A DNA stretch of 64,000 bases from Roseateles sp. DAIF2 (GTDB lineage: Bacteria; Pseudomonadota; Gammaproteobacteria; Burkholderiales; Burkholderiaceae_C), in the NCBI RefSeq assembly GCF_015624425.1, contig NZ_CP049919.1, forward strand, positions 3,224,001-3,288,000. Direction: 5' to 3'. The notes under the pieces are model-generated. The model was not told the DNA's origin. It made no database searches and worked only from the letters and a program-made list of their open reading frames with translations. Position numbers and translations under genes: made by a program. Position 1 is the stretch's first letter, and each line of letters begins with the position of its first letter. Below are positions 48,651-57,099 of the stretch, in pieces.

Positions 48651-50482
48651 GCGGTACCCAGGCCTCCTGGCCCTTCTGGGCCCAGCTGCTCAGCGAGACC
48701 CTGCTGCAGCTGCTGTGGCAGCTGGGCCTGCTCGGCGCCCTGGTGGCCCTGCTGCTGTGGACGCTGCCGCAGCGCATCGGCGCACAGGGCCGCTATGCGC
48801 TGTGCGCCGCGGCGCTGTTGCTGAGCCTGCTGCTGGCCGGCCTGCAGCTGGGTTCGCGCTGGTCCGCCGCCGAGGCGCGCGCGCTGCCGGCCGCAGCGGC
48901 GGCGCTGCCCGACCCGGGGCATCGGCTGATCCCCGTTCAGCCCCGGGGCGGCGGCCTCGCGCCGGTCCATGAACACGACATCTGGCCCGCGCTGACGCCC
49001 TGGCGCCAGGGCCTGGCGCTGGCCTGGCTGGGCGGCATCGCGCTGATGGCCTTGCGCCTGCTGGGCGGCCTGGGCGCCATCGCCAATTGGCGCCGCGCGA
49101 GCCAGCCTGCTCCCGCGGCCTGGCAGCGCGAGCTGGACCGCTGGGCGCTCGAGATGGGCCTGCGCCTGCGCGTCGGCCTGCGCCTGCTGCCCGCCGGGCT
49201 GGATGCCGGCCGCGGCCCCTTCACCGTCGGCTGGTGGCGGCCGGTGGTGCTGGTGCCGGCCGCCCTGCTGAGCGGCCTGCCCGCGCCGCTGCTGGAGGCC
49301 CTGCTGGTGCATGAGCTGGCCCATGTGCGGCGCTGGGACTATCTGGCCAATCTGCTGCAGCGTCTGGTCGAGGTGCTGCTGTTCTTCCACCCGGTGGTCT
49401 GGTGGCTGTCGCACCGGATGCGGATCGAGCGCGAACTGGTCGCCGACGCGATCGCGGCGCGTCAGCTCGGCTCGGCCGAGCGCCTGGCCCGGGCCCTGCA
49501 GGCGCTGGCCGAGCTCCCCCAGCCGGCGCGCCCGCCGAGCCTGGCCGCCGCGGCCCAGGGCGGCGAGCTGGTGCAGCGCGTGCGCGCCCTGATGCGCCCC
49601 GCCCCGGGCCGGCCGCAGACCTGGGTCTCGCTGGCCTGCGTCCTGCTGCTGTCGAGCGCCGCCCTGCTGCTCTGGCTGCTGCCGCCGACGGGCCTGCGCC
49701 AGGCCCATGCCGCCGCCGAGCCGGCAAGACCCGGCCCCCGGCTGCCCGCCGATCTGGCGCTGGCCTCACGCCAGGTGCTGGTGATGGATGCCGACAGCGG
49801 CGTGGTGCTGCTGGCGCGCGATGCGCAGCAGCCGGTGCCGGTGGCCTCGATCAGCAAGCTGCTGACCGCCCTGGTGGTGCTGGAGGCCGCGCAGGATCTC
49901 GACGAGGACCTGCTGGTCACGCGCGAGGAGGTGCGCGGCAGTTCCTACAGCAGCGCGGCGCTGCGGGCCGGCCAGCGCCTGAGCCGCGCGAGCGCGCTGA
50001 CCCTGATGCTGCAGGCCTCCGACAACCGGGCCGCCCTGCTGCTGGCGCGCCTGTACCCCGGCGGGCCGCAGGCCTTCGAGCGGGCCGCGCAGGAGAAGGC
50101 GCAGCGCCTGGGCCTGCGCAGCGCGTCCCTGCGCCACCCCAGCGGCGCGCCGGACAGCAACCGCGCCAGCGCCGTCGATGTGGCGCGGCTGCTGGAGGCG
50201 GCCCAGGCCGAGCCGCTGATCCGGCAGGCGGCCGGCAGCGCGCGCGCCCAGGTCCTGATCGATGGCCAGCCGCGCGAGACCCGCCACAGCAACCCGCTGG
50301 TCGGCGCGCCGGGCTGGCCCATCCTGCTGTCCAAGACCGGCGCGTCGGACAGCGCCGGCCGCTGCGTCGCGCTGCAACTGCGCGAGGGCGGGCGCCGCCT
50401 GAGCATCGTGCTGCTGGGCGCGCCGGACGCGGCCCAGCGCGAGGCCGACCTCAGCCGCATCCGCGACGCCCTGCAGGGCTGA
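48647..50482 (+). CDS. BlaR-like M56 metallopeptidase fused to a PBP7-type S11 serine peptidase domain
   Basis: A 611-residue membrane protein. Helices lie at about 20-40, 50-68, 122-145 and 327-346. The M56 protease core has the zinc motif HELAH at 222-226 and the downstream ERELVADA (about 261-268). After the last helix, the extracytoplasmic domain (about 370-611) has penicillin-recognising motifs of D-Ala-D-Ala peptidases of family S11: SISK (401-404), SDN (458-460) and KTG (563-565). In classical BlaR1 the sensor is a class D beta-lactamase-like domain; here it looks like PBP7/PbpG. Acylation by a beta-lactam should activate the M56 domain to cleave the repressor. An enzymatic role of the S11 domain is also possible. 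Confidence 0.85.
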   Translation: MSGTQASWPFWAQLLSETLLQLLWQLGLLGALVALLLWTLPQRIGAQGRYALCAAALLLSLLLAGLQLGSRWSAAEARALPAAAAALPDPGHRLIPVQPRGGGLAPVHEHDIWPALTPWRQGLALAWLGGIALMALRLLGGLGAIANWRRASQPAPAAWQRELDRWALEMGLRLRVGLRLLPAGLDAGRGPFTVGWWRPVVLVPAALLSGLPAPLLEALLVHELAHVRRWDYLANLLQRLVEVLLFFHPVVWWLSHRMRIERELVADAIAARQLGSAERLARALQALAELPQPARPPSLAAAAQGGELVQRVRALMRPAPGRPQTWVSLACVLLLSSAALLLWLLPPTGLRQAHAAAEPARPGPRLPADLALASRQVLVMDADSGVVLLARDAQQPVPVASISKLLTALVVLEAAQDLDEDLLVTREEVRGSSYSSAALRAGQRLSRASALTLMLQASDNRAALLLARLYPGGPQAFERAAQEKAQRLGLRSASLRHPSGAPDSNRASAVDVARLLEAAQAEPLIRQAAGSARAQVLIDGQPRETRHSNPLVGAPGWPILLSKTGASDSAGRCVALQLREGGRRLSIVLLGAPDAAQREADLSRIRDALQG

Positions 50483-50589
50483 TCACCCCACTCACGGCAT
50501 TCCCCCACACGCTGTTCATCCATCATCAGCCTCCTTGGAGGCCTGGTGCGTCGCGGCGTGTTCTCCACCACCACACTCAACGGACCATC

Positions 50590-51528
50590 ATGACGATCCA
50601 CTCCTTCCCCTCCCCGTCCCGCCGCCGGCTGCTGCAACAGGCCGGCGCCGCGGCCCTGCTGCTGGGCGGCCTGCCGCGTCCGGGCCTGGCCGCGACATCC
50701 GGGGCGACCGAGCATGCCCCCTTCGCCGACCTGGAGCGCCGCGCCGGTGGCCGGCTGGGCCTGGCCGTGATCGACAGCGCCGACGGCGCGACGATCGGCC
50801 ATCGCAGCGGCGAGCGCTTCGCGCTGTGCTCCACCTTCAAGCTGCCGCTGGCCGCAATGATGCTGCAGGAGGCCGAGCGCGGCCGCCTGAAGCTCGACGA
50901 GCGCCTGCCCTATGGGCCGGCGGACATGGTCCCCCATGCCCCAATTACTGGCCAACACCTGGCAGAGGGATCGATGCGTATCGTCGACCTGGCCGAGGCC
51001 ACGCAGACCACCAGCGACAACGTGGCGGCGAATCTGCTGCTGCGCCGCGTCGGCGGCCCGGCCGCGGTGACGGCCTGGCTGCGTGAGCTGGGCGATCAGG
51101 AGACCCGCCTGGACCGCTACGAGCCGGACATGAATGTCGTCGACGTGGTCGGCGCCGGCGAGCAGCGCGACACCAGCACGCCGCTGGCAATGGCCCGCAG
51201 CACCGGCCGCCTGCTGCACGGCGATGGGCTGAGCCCGGCCGCGCGCGAACGCCTGATCGGCTGGACGGTGGCCACCACCACCGGTCTGAAGCGCCTGCGC
51301 GCCGGCCTGCCCGCGGCCTGGAAGGCGGGCGACAAGACCGGCACCTTCACGGGTGACGGCCTGGCCGCCAAGTACAACGATGTCGCGATCGCCTGGCCGC
51401 CCGGCCGCCCGCCGCTGCTGATCGCCGCCTACTACGAGGGCCCGCGGCCGCAATGGCGCGAGCAGGACGAGGCGGTGCTGGCCCAGGCCGCGCGGCTGGC
51501 CGTCGCCTGGTGGCAGGCGCGCCAATGA
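50590..51528 (+). CDS. Class A beta-lactamase
   Basis: A 312-residue exported enzyme that hydrolyses beta-lactams by an acyl-serine mechanism. A twin-arginine-like signal (SRRRLLQQAGAAALLLGG) precedes the mature protein. Active-site motifs are STFK (81-84, Ser81 nucleophile), SDN (142-144), the omega-loop EPDMN (Glu178...Asn182, the E166xxxN equivalent) and KTG (249-251). ATG 50590 starts at the signal peptide; the 107-base gap to the sensor gene holds no copy of the operator, so it is probably expressed from the repressor promoter. The substrate range cannot be read from sequence. Confidence 0.93.
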   Translation: MTIHSFPSPSRRRLLQQAGAAALLLGGLPRPGLAATSGATEHAPFADLERRAGGRLGLAVIDSADGATIGHRSGERFALCSTFKLPLAAMMLQEAERGRLKLDERLPYGPADMVPHAPITGQHLAEGSMRIVDLAEATQTTSDNVAANLLLRRVGGPAAVTAWLRELGDQETRLDRYEPDMNVVDVVGAGEQRDTSTPLAMARSTGRLLHGDGLSPAARERLIGWTVATTTGLKRLRAGLPAAWKAGDKTGTFTGDGLAAKYNDVAIAWPPGRPPLLIAAYYEGPRPQWREQDEAVLAQAARLAVAWWQARQ

Positions 51529-51572
51529 CCGCCGGCGGGCCGAGCTCATCGAAGCCGCCTAAACTTGCGCCC

Positions 51573-51815
51573 ATGCAACCCAAGATCCTTATCTATTCCA
51601 AGTCCGCCTGCCCGCAATGCGACACGGCCAAGATGCTGCTCAAGGCCCGCTCGCTGGCCTACGAGGAGATCAAGATCGACGACGAAGCCGAGCGCAAGGC
51701 CTTCTACGAGAAATGCGGCCCGGCGGTGCGCCAGATGCCGCAGATCTTCATCAACGACCAGCGCGTCGGCGGCGTGGCCGGGCTGCAGGCGGCCTTCGCG
51801 CAGCTGGGTCTTTAG
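51573..51815 (+). CDS. Glutaredoxin
   Basis: An 80-residue thioredoxin-fold protein with the dithiol active site CPQC (residues 13-16: KSACPQCDTAK), the cis-Pro segment RQMPQIFINDQRVGG and the GG turn that binds glutathione. It reduces disulfides or glutathione mixed disulfides in the cytoplasm. ATG 51573 starts the domain. Its stop overlaps the stop of the convergent gene by 4 bases. Confidence 0.92.
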   Translation: MQPKILIYSKSACPQCDTAKMLLKARSLAYEEIKIDDEAERKAFYEKCGPAVRQMPQIFINDQRVGGVAGLQAAFAQLGL

Positions 51816-52102
51816 TAAGCACGGTCGACCGGGCCCGCATGGTGGGCCGCGATCACCTCGCGCAGGCTGGGTTCCGGAAAGCCGAGCGTGCGGGCCACCG
51901 GCAGCGGGGTGTGGTTCAGGAAGCGCGACCAGTCCTCCTGGCTGTCCCAGACCTCGACGACGCGCCAACCGCCCGGGCTCGGGCCGCAGGCATGAAAGCG
52001 CAGGCCCGCGGCCGGCTCGAAGCGCGCCAGCGCGATGCCCAGCGCCTCGTACTGGCGCTCGCTGAGCGCGGGGAACTCCAGCGTCGTGATCACGGCCGTC
52101 AT
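51812..52102 (-). CDS. Antibiotic-biosynthesis-monooxygenase-like (ABM) small protein
   Basis: A 96-residue protein, MTAVITTLEFPALSERQYEAL..., with the beta-alpha-beta pattern of dimeric alpha/beta-barrel proteins: strand ITTLEF, helix SERQYEALGIALARF, then GLRFHACGPSPGGWRVVEVWDSQEDWSRFLNH. The W-(K/R)VVEVWDS...F sequence is typical of this fold. No catalytic residues can be named. ATG 52102 marks the start; an open frame continues upstream but lacks sense. It diverges from the VOC gene across 87 bases. Confidence 0.75.
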   Translation of the reverse strand: MTAVITTLEFPALSERQYEALGIALARFEPAAGLRFHACGPSPGGWRVVEVWDSQEDWSRFLNHTPLPVARTLGFPEPSLREVIAAHHAGPVDRAY

Positions 52103-52189
52103 GCCCGGGTCCTGCCTTTCACAAAGGCCACCAGGGTGCCGCGCGCGCCAGAAGTCCGCATGAACGAGCCGCATGGGAGATAGCTCCGG

Positions 52190-52651
52190 ATGGATTTGAA
52201 GTTCAGCCATGTCGATGTGCTGGTCGAAGACCTGGCGCAGGCCTGCGACTACTACGCCCGGATCTTCCGGGCCCGGATCTCGCGCACCCAGGTCTGGGAG
52301 CGCAACGGTCTGCATGTGCTCTATGCGGTCGTGATGTTCGGCGCCGAGCGTTTCATGCTGGTACAGCCGATCGCCGGCAATCTGCGCGCGCTGCTCGACG
52401 CGCATGGCGAGGGCATGATCTACCGCCACTGCTACACGACGCCCGATATCGAGGCCGCCTACGACGAGCTGCTGGCCGCCGGCGTGCAGCCCGAGGACGA
52501 AAACGGCCGGCCGCTGGCGCGCGAGCAGCTGCAGTCGCCCAGCGGGGCACGCATCCTCTGGCTGCCCAAGCGCTTCGGGCATTTCTCGATCGAGCTGCTC
52601 GAGGAACGCGAGCTGGCGGCCTTCCTCGAACAGATCTTCGACAACGCCTAG
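52190..52651 (+). CDS. VOC-superfamily (glyoxalase-like) protein
   Basis: A 153-residue protein of the vicinal-oxygen-chelate fold. It has two beta-alpha-beta-beta-beta units: FSHVDVLVEDLAQACDYYARIF and the second starting MIYRHCYTTPDIEAAYDELLAAGV. Potential metal ligands are His8, His80 and Glu near IELLEE. The pattern is closest to methylmalonyl-CoA epimerase-like or dioxygenase-like VOC proteins; the reaction is unknown. It is divergent from the ABM-like gene, which suggests a shared small-molecule task. Confidence 0.8.
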   Translation: MDLKFSHVDVLVEDLAQACDYYARIFRARISRTQVWERNGLHVLYAVVMFGAERFMLVQPIAGNLRALLDAHGEGMIYRHCYTTPDIEAAYDELLAAGVQPEDENGRPLAREQLQSPSGARILWLPKRFGHFSIELLEERELAAFLEQIFDNA

Positions 52652-52960
52652 CTCAGCCAGGGACTGGTCGGCAATCCCTCTGTGGCGCGTGGCGTTGCTT
52701 TGGGGCAAACCCTAGGGTAGATGGTGCGCCCAACGCACCGCTTGCTTGACGGCATCTCGGCCACCGCCAGAACCCCATGTGCTCCCATGACAGGGTCAGG
52801 TTTTGCGAATGCCCAGCGTTCTGCCCGGCATCAACCTTCCCATGTATCAGCCCCGGCATGCGGCATTTGTGCACACCTTTGGGGGTTCATGCGGAATTCA
52901 TGCTCCCTTAAGATTCGCGCCTGCTTCGGACAAGAGACAACGGACATCGGGGAGATGAAG
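52652..52960. other. Intergenic region before the secreted protein gene
   Basis: About 309 bases without a convincing gene. The sequence becomes less GC-rich around 52850-52930 (CATTTGTGCACACCTTTG, then GAATTCATGCTCCCTTAAG), where the promoter of the following gene probably lies. GGGGAG at about 52949-52954 is placed correctly for the ATG at 52961. Confidence 0.4.
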
Positions 52961-53338
52961 ATGAAGTCCAAATGGCTGATCGCTGCGGCTTTGCTGGCTG
53001 CATCCACGGGGGTGCTGGCCCAAGTGCTGTTCAGCTACAACCCCGGTCCCTCGCGCGGCACCAAATGGATGGCCAAGGCCTCCGACGGCCAGAACGAGAC
53101 CGCCGCGCCCGTCATCACCACCGCGCCGCGGCCGGTCTGGGCCCGCATCTGCTACACCATCGGCCCCTCCGACAGCTCGGTGACCCTCTACGCCCAGACG
53201 CGCAACGAAGAGGCCCAGACCTCCGAGATCAGCTGGGGCGGCTGCGCCGACGTGTTCGGCACCAGCATCTGGATCGGCAACCCGCACGGACAGGTCGTCG
53301 GCGGCTATTACGGCGTCGCACCGGCCACACCTCAGTAA
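52961..53338 (+). CDS. Small secreted protein
   Basis: A 125-residue exported protein. The signal peptide KWLIAAALLAASTGVLAQ is followed by a Thr/Ser/Pro-rich mature region with two cysteines (RICYTIG and GGCADVF) that may form a disulfide. ATG 52961 is preferred over 52955 because the latter has no spacing from the GGGGAG ribosome-binding site. The mature region shows alternating short hydrophobic strands, suggesting a beta-sandwich. It is followed after 126 bases by the CsgG-like lipoprotein gene. Family not recognised. Confidence 0.7.
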   Translation: MKSKWLIAAALLAASTGVLAQVLFSYNPGPSRGTKWMAKASDGQNETAAPVITTAPRPVWARICYTIGPSDSSVTLYAQTRNEEAQTSEISWGGCADVFGTSIWIGNPHGQVVGGYYGVAPATPQ

Positions 53339-53464
53339 TTCAAACCAAGAGTCCTCACATGTTCCCGATCCGGTCCGGCGTCGCATGCCCGGGCCGTGTT
53401 CCCGTTAGCTGTACTCATCCCCTTTTTTCTCTCTCTCGACGACAACCCCTGGAGGAATGAAACC

Positions 53465-54448
53465 ATGCCCGCTGCTTCTGCATCATCCCCTGCCCGCATG
53501 GCAATGAAGTCGGTCCTGCTGCTCTCGCCGCTGCTGCTGGCCGGCTGCCTGGCCACCGCGCCGACGATGGGCGAAAACAAGGGCACCGTGTCCGGTGCCG
53601 CGGGCGGCGCCCAGGCCGAGAACCAGAACAGCAAGCTGGAGCAATGCGAGGAAAGCCTGGGCACGCTGGCCCTGCATGAGGACCAGGCGGCGCCCTGGTG
53701 GGCGCAGCTGCGCGAGCGCCAGCTCGGTTCCACCATCCCGGTGCTGCGCCTGATGATCCAGCAGAGCAACTGCTTCGTCATCGTCGAGCGCGGCAAGGCC
53801 TTCGCCAATATGGAGCGCGAGCGCGCGCTGATGCAGTCGGGCGAGGTGCGCGGTGGCAGCAACTTCGGCCAGGGCCAGATGGTTGCGGCCGACTACACGA
53901 TGAGCCCCGAGATCCAGTTCTCCGCCAAGACCGGCGGCGGCGGTGGCGGCTTTGGCACCGGCGCGATCGGCATCCTGACGGCCGTCGCCGCCAGCGTGAA
54001 CCAGAACGAGGCGGCCACCACCCTGATCCTGGTCGACAACCGCTCGGGCGTGCAGATCTCCGCCGCCGAGGGCACGGCCAAGAACTTCGACTTCGGCATC
54101 CTGGGTGCCAGCTTCGGCGGCAGCGGCGCGATCGGCGGCGGTGCCTATGCCAAGACCCCGCAGGGCAAGGTCATCGTCGCGGCCTTTGCCGACTCCTACA
54201 ACCAGATGGTCAAGGCGCTGCGCAACTACAAGGCGCAGACCGTCAAGGGCGGCCTGGGCACCGGCGGCCGCCTCGGCGTGCAGGGCGGCTCCACCGCAGC
54301 CTCGAAGGAAGTCGACCAGCAGGCCGCACCGAAGCCCGCAGCCGCCAAGCCGGCCCCGGCACCGCGTCCGGCCGCCAAGCCTGCGGCGAAGCCGGCTGCC
54401 AAGCCTGCGGCGGCGGCTCCGGCTGGTGCGACCTCGGGCGCCAAGTAA
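53465..54448 (+). CDS. CsgG/curli-assembly-like lipoprotein with a Pro/Ala/Lys tail
   Basis: A 327-residue outer-membrane lipoprotein. The signal peptide ends in lipobox LLAGC (SVLLLSPLLLAGC). The body has CsgG-family features: IPVLRLMIQQSNCFVIVERGK, then NMERERALMQSGEV, MVAADYTMSPEIQFS and a Gly-rich segment (GGGGGGFGTGAIG) in the region where CsgG forms its membrane hairpins. The C-terminal 40 residues are a low-complexity AKPAPAPRPAAKPAAK-type repeat that may contact peptidoglycan or polysaccharide. ATG 53465 has GGAGGA about 9 bases upstream. No curli subunit (CsgA/B) or CsgE/F gene is seen nearby. Confidence 0.82.
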   Translation: MPAASASSPARMAMKSVLLLSPLLLAGCLATAPTMGENKGTVSGAAGGAQAENQNSKLEQCEESLGTLALHEDQAAPWWAQLRERQLGSTIPVLRLMIQQSNCFVIVERGKAFANMERERALMQSGEVRGGSNFGQGQMVAADYTMSPEIQFSAKTGGGGGGFGTGAIGILTAVAASVNQNEAATTLILVDNRSGVQISAAEGTAKNFDFGILGASFGGSGAIGGGAYAKTPQGKVIVAAFADSYNQMVKALRNYKAQTVKGGLGTGGRLGVQGGSTAASKEVDQQAAPKPAAAKPAPAPRPAAKPAAKPAAKPAAAAPAGATSGAK

Positions 54449-54521
54449 TAGGTAAGTAAGGGCCGTGGCCGGCGTTGGCCGGTCGCATGGCTACTGCGCC
54501 CGGGAGACCGGGCTCGACCAA

Positions 54522-54550
54522 CAAACCGGCTTAGGCCGGTTTGTTTTTTT
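54522..54550 (+). terminator. Intrinsic transcription terminator
   Basis: CAAACCGGC (54522-54530) pairs perfectly with GCCGGTTTG (54535-54543) around the loop TTAG, followed by seven T residues (54544-54550). It lies 74 bases after the CsgG-like stop codon and is the clearest intrinsic terminator in the window. The stretch from here to 54772 shows nothing further. Confidence 0.9.
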
Positions 54551-54772
54551 GTCCCTAGGCATGTTTTCACTGCGATGAGTCGGCGACCGCGGCTCAGCTC
54601 GGCACGGGCTTCTGCTCTAGGCTGAACTGAGTCACTCGATGCTCACACCCTGAGCGGCGGCGGCCTTCATCACCGGTCATTCGATGTTCCAGGAAAGGTA
54701 CGACCGCACGACAACCGACAGGGAACATTGGCCAGCCTCGATACTTGGCGCTTTGCTCCCCGTTTCGGCATT

Positions 54773-55285
54773 GTGTTTGTCCTTCGATGCACCCAGAAGC
54801 TCCTCGACAGGCTCAACGCCAAGCCTGATCCGGAACCGTCGTCCCCGGACACAGTCCTTGGCGACTGGTACGCCAATCTGATTCGCGTTGGCCGAATTCA
54901 GGTTGTGCTCGCGGTCAGCGAGCGAAGCTTGCTTCCTTTAGTGGTGCCGGCGCGGGATGGCCGAGCCCTCGTTCAGCGGCTCAGCGAGACCGTCGAACCC
55001 ATGCTGACCGCCATCGGTATCCCCGGTAACGATGCGACAGCCGAGCGCAATGCTATGCAACATTGGGCCGTGGGAAAAACAGCAAACCGCCGCGTCCTGG
55101 GATCGCTCAACGACTTGGCATTTCAGCTCCAAGTCGGGCTGCTCCACTTCCCGGATCGAACGTTGCTGGAGCAATCGCTCTGGTTGTCTAAGACGCCGCT
55201 GAAGGTCATCGACGGTGCCCCCGACCAGGCCACGTTGGCCGCCTTCGTTGCTCATCGGGCGCTGCAGGCGTTCACCGGCCGATGA
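54773..55285 (+). CDS. DUF6933-type protein
   Basis: A protein of about 170 residues. The conserved beginning (VFVLRCTQKLLDRL), LGDWYANLIRVGRIQVVLAVSERSLLPLVVPA, and NRRVLGSLNDLAFQ match the DUF6933 family of plasmid, phage and chromosomal hypothetical proteins. The true start is uncertain: GTG at 54773 matches family length, while the frame is open back to a TTG at 54728. Base composition is visibly lower in GC than most of the window, and it sits alone after a terminator, which suggests acquisition by transfer. Function unknown. Confidence 0.7.
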   Translation: MFVLRCTQKLLDRLNAKPDPEPSSPDTVLGDWYANLIRVGRIQVVLAVSERSLLPLVVPARDGRALVQRLSETVEPMLTAIGIPGNDATAERNAMQHWAVGKTANRRVLGSLNDLAFQLQVGLLHFPDRTLLEQSLWLSKTPLKVIDGAPDQATLAAFVAHRALQAFTGR

Positions 55286-55854
55286 CCGCTTCACGCTGAA
55301 GCGAGCGGCAGCCCGCGACCCATCGGCGACATTCGCCTCGCGCAATTGGGCGCCGAAAATCTGACATTCGAACGGCCGACAGCCGCCTACAAGCTTCGAG
55401 CCGTTGCTGTCCAAGAGTCGCCGAGTTCGCCGTTCAGAAACGAGGTGAACCGCCCCGGCAATCGCGGAGGCTCGATGGTTTAAGCCAAGCTCAGCTTTGC
55501 CTCGCAGTGCGGCCAGTCATCCCTGCGCCGGTCGCTTGATCGAATGTCGGCTTGCCGATGGCAAGCGTGAGCAGGCCTGCCGGCCACGACCGGCTCCTGA
55601 CGCTGCCAAGCAGTCTGTTGAAGAACGTCGCGAGGGCGCCCAACTGCGAAACGTACAGATGGGCGACAGCCACAGCAAATCTTCACCCCCTAAGCCATCT
55701 CCCCAAGCGATACGACAACACCCTCGTCCTCCGCAACCCGGAGGATGGGACCGCCGCGGACACATGCGCCAATGGCGTCCGACCGGCGGGCCGCGCGTGA
55801 CCCGTCGGCCCCTTCTTCTTCGCCGTACCTCACGCGCCATCAGGGAGATTTCGC
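55286..55854. other. Intergenic region, no supported gene
   Basis: About 570 bases. Several open frames cross it on both strands but none has a ribosome-binding site together with plausible protein sequence. Composition shifts from the lower-GC DUF6933 gene to the GC-rich protease gene. The final 15 bases carry CAGGGAGA, the ribosome-binding site for the gene at 55855. It may hold decayed sequence; no inverted repeat or terminator was found by eye. Confidence 0.4.
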
Positions 55855-56817
55855 ATGAACAAACCGCTTGAAGCCCGCCTCCTGGCCCCCGACCATGAGG
55901 GCGATCTCGGGCCCTCGTCCCAGGAGGGCGCGCAGACCGAGTACGAGAGCCTGCCGGGGCTGAACTTCAATGTCGCCGATCCGCATGCCGAGGCCCGCAG
56001 CGGCGACGGGCGCGGCGAGGCCGCCGGCACCGAACACGAAGGCGCCGTCGGCGGCAGCGAGTCCGCTGCGCTCGGCAGCCGCGCGCTGCTGGACCCGCTG
56101 GGCGGCAGCTATGAGCTGCGCGAATCGGGCCAGCTGCAGCCCGAGGTCATCATCGGCACCGACGACCGGGTGCGCGTCGGTGCCACCGGCAGCTACCCCT
56201 GGCGCGCGATCTGCGCGCTGCGCATCACCGCCGCGAACGGCCGGCAGTACATCGGCACCGGCTGGTTCATCAGCCCGCGCACCGTGATCACCGCCGGCCA
56301 TTGCGTCTTCATGCACAACGAGGGCGGCTGGGCGCGCTCGATCGAGGTCATCCCCGGCCTGAACGACGCGAGCCGCCCCTTCGGCAGCGCCTCCAGCGGC
56401 AATCTGCGCAGCGTCACCGGCTGGACCCAGTCGCGCAACCGCGAGTTCGACTATGGCGCCATCATCCTGCCCGCCAATGCGCGACTGGGCGAACGCACCG
56501 GCTGGTTCGGCCTGGCGGTGCGCGACGACGCCTTCCTGCGCGCCGCCAACCTGAACCTCTCCGGCTACCCCGGCGACAAGGGCGGCAGCCAGCAATGGTT
56601 CATGGCCCAGCGCACCAAGAGCCTGTCGGCGCGCGTCATCACCTACGACATCGACACGATGGGTGGCCAGAGCGGCTCGCCGGTCTGGGTGCTGCAGAAC
56701 GGCCAGCGCTACGGCGTCGGCGTGCACACCAACGGCCATGGCTCGGGCAACTCCGCCACCCGCATCGAGACCAATGTGTACAACCGCATGGTCGCGTGGA
56801 AGAACGAGGGGCAGTGA
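55855..56817 (+). CDS. Trypsin-like serine protease (S1 family, glutamyl-endopeptidase-like)
   Basis: A 320-residue protein. The catalytic triad is visible as His in VITAGHCVF, Asp in FDYGAIILP and Ser in MGGQSGSPVWVL. The residues around the Ser and the WRAICALRI start resemble bacterial glutamyl endopeptidases (S1B). About 110 residues of acidic, Gly/Glu-rich sequence precede the protease domain and could be a pro-region. No classical signal peptide is visible, so export route is unclear. The gene is followed after 36 bases by a small beta-domain gene. Confidence 0.87.
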   Translation: MNKPLEARLLAPDHEGDLGPSSQEGAQTEYESLPGLNFNVADPHAEARSGDGRGEAAGTEHEGAVGGSESAALGSRALLDPLGGSYELRESGQLQPEVIIGTDDRVRVGATGSYPWRAICALRITAANGRQYIGTGWFISPRTVITAGHCVFMHNEGGWARSIEVIPGLNDASRPFGSASSGNLRSVTGWTQSRNREFDYGAIILPANARLGERTGWFGLAVRDDAFLRAANLNLSGYPGDKGGSQQWFMAQRTKSLSARVITYDIDTMGGQSGSPVWVLQNGQRYGVGVHTNGHGSGNSATRIETNVYNRMVAWKNEGQ

Positions 56818-56853
56818 GACTCTCTAGCTAACAAACGAGCAAGGACCGGGGCG

Positions 56854-57099
56854 ATGGAGCTGCAGCTGCTGCGCGCCGACGGCTCACCCGCCGCCGACGC
56901 GCTGGTGAGCCTGAGCGATGCCCCGGTGCCGATGCCGGACCTGGCCGCGGTCGCCGATGCCGCCGGCCGGGTCTCGCTGGAGCTGCCGCCGCTGCCGGGC
57001 CGCTTCGTCTTCAACGTCTGGCTGGATGGCCGCAGCCATGAGCTGCCCTGCCATCTGGCCACGCCCGTCGACCGCCTGGTGCTGCGCCTACCGGGCTGA
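56854..57099 (+). CDS. Small carboxypeptidase-regulatory-like beta-domain protein
   Basis: An 81-residue protein, MELQLLRADGSPAADALVSL..., with the pattern of a single Ig-like/carboxypeptidase-regulatory beta sandwich: LVSLSDAPVP, DAAGRVSLELPPLPGRFVFNVWLDGRSHEL. Such domains are usually parts of larger secreted proteins; here it stands alone without a signal peptide. It follows the serine protease closely and may be its partner or inhibitor, by context only. Its 3' end overlaps the convergent M14-type gene by 12 bases. Confidence 0.6.
   Translation: MELQLLRADGSPAADALVSLSDAPVPMPDLAAVADAAGRVSLELPPLPGRFVFNVWLDGRSHELPCHLATPVDRLVLRLPG

Noticed and set aside
53465..54448. Part of a complete curli operon
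   Set aside because: No CsgA, CsgB, CsgE or CsgF homologue is visible; only the CsgG-like gene and a small secreted protein are present.
55286..55854. Remnant of an insertion sequence
   Set aside because: The region looks decayed and of mixed composition, but no terminal inverted repeats, target duplications or transposase fragments could be recognised.
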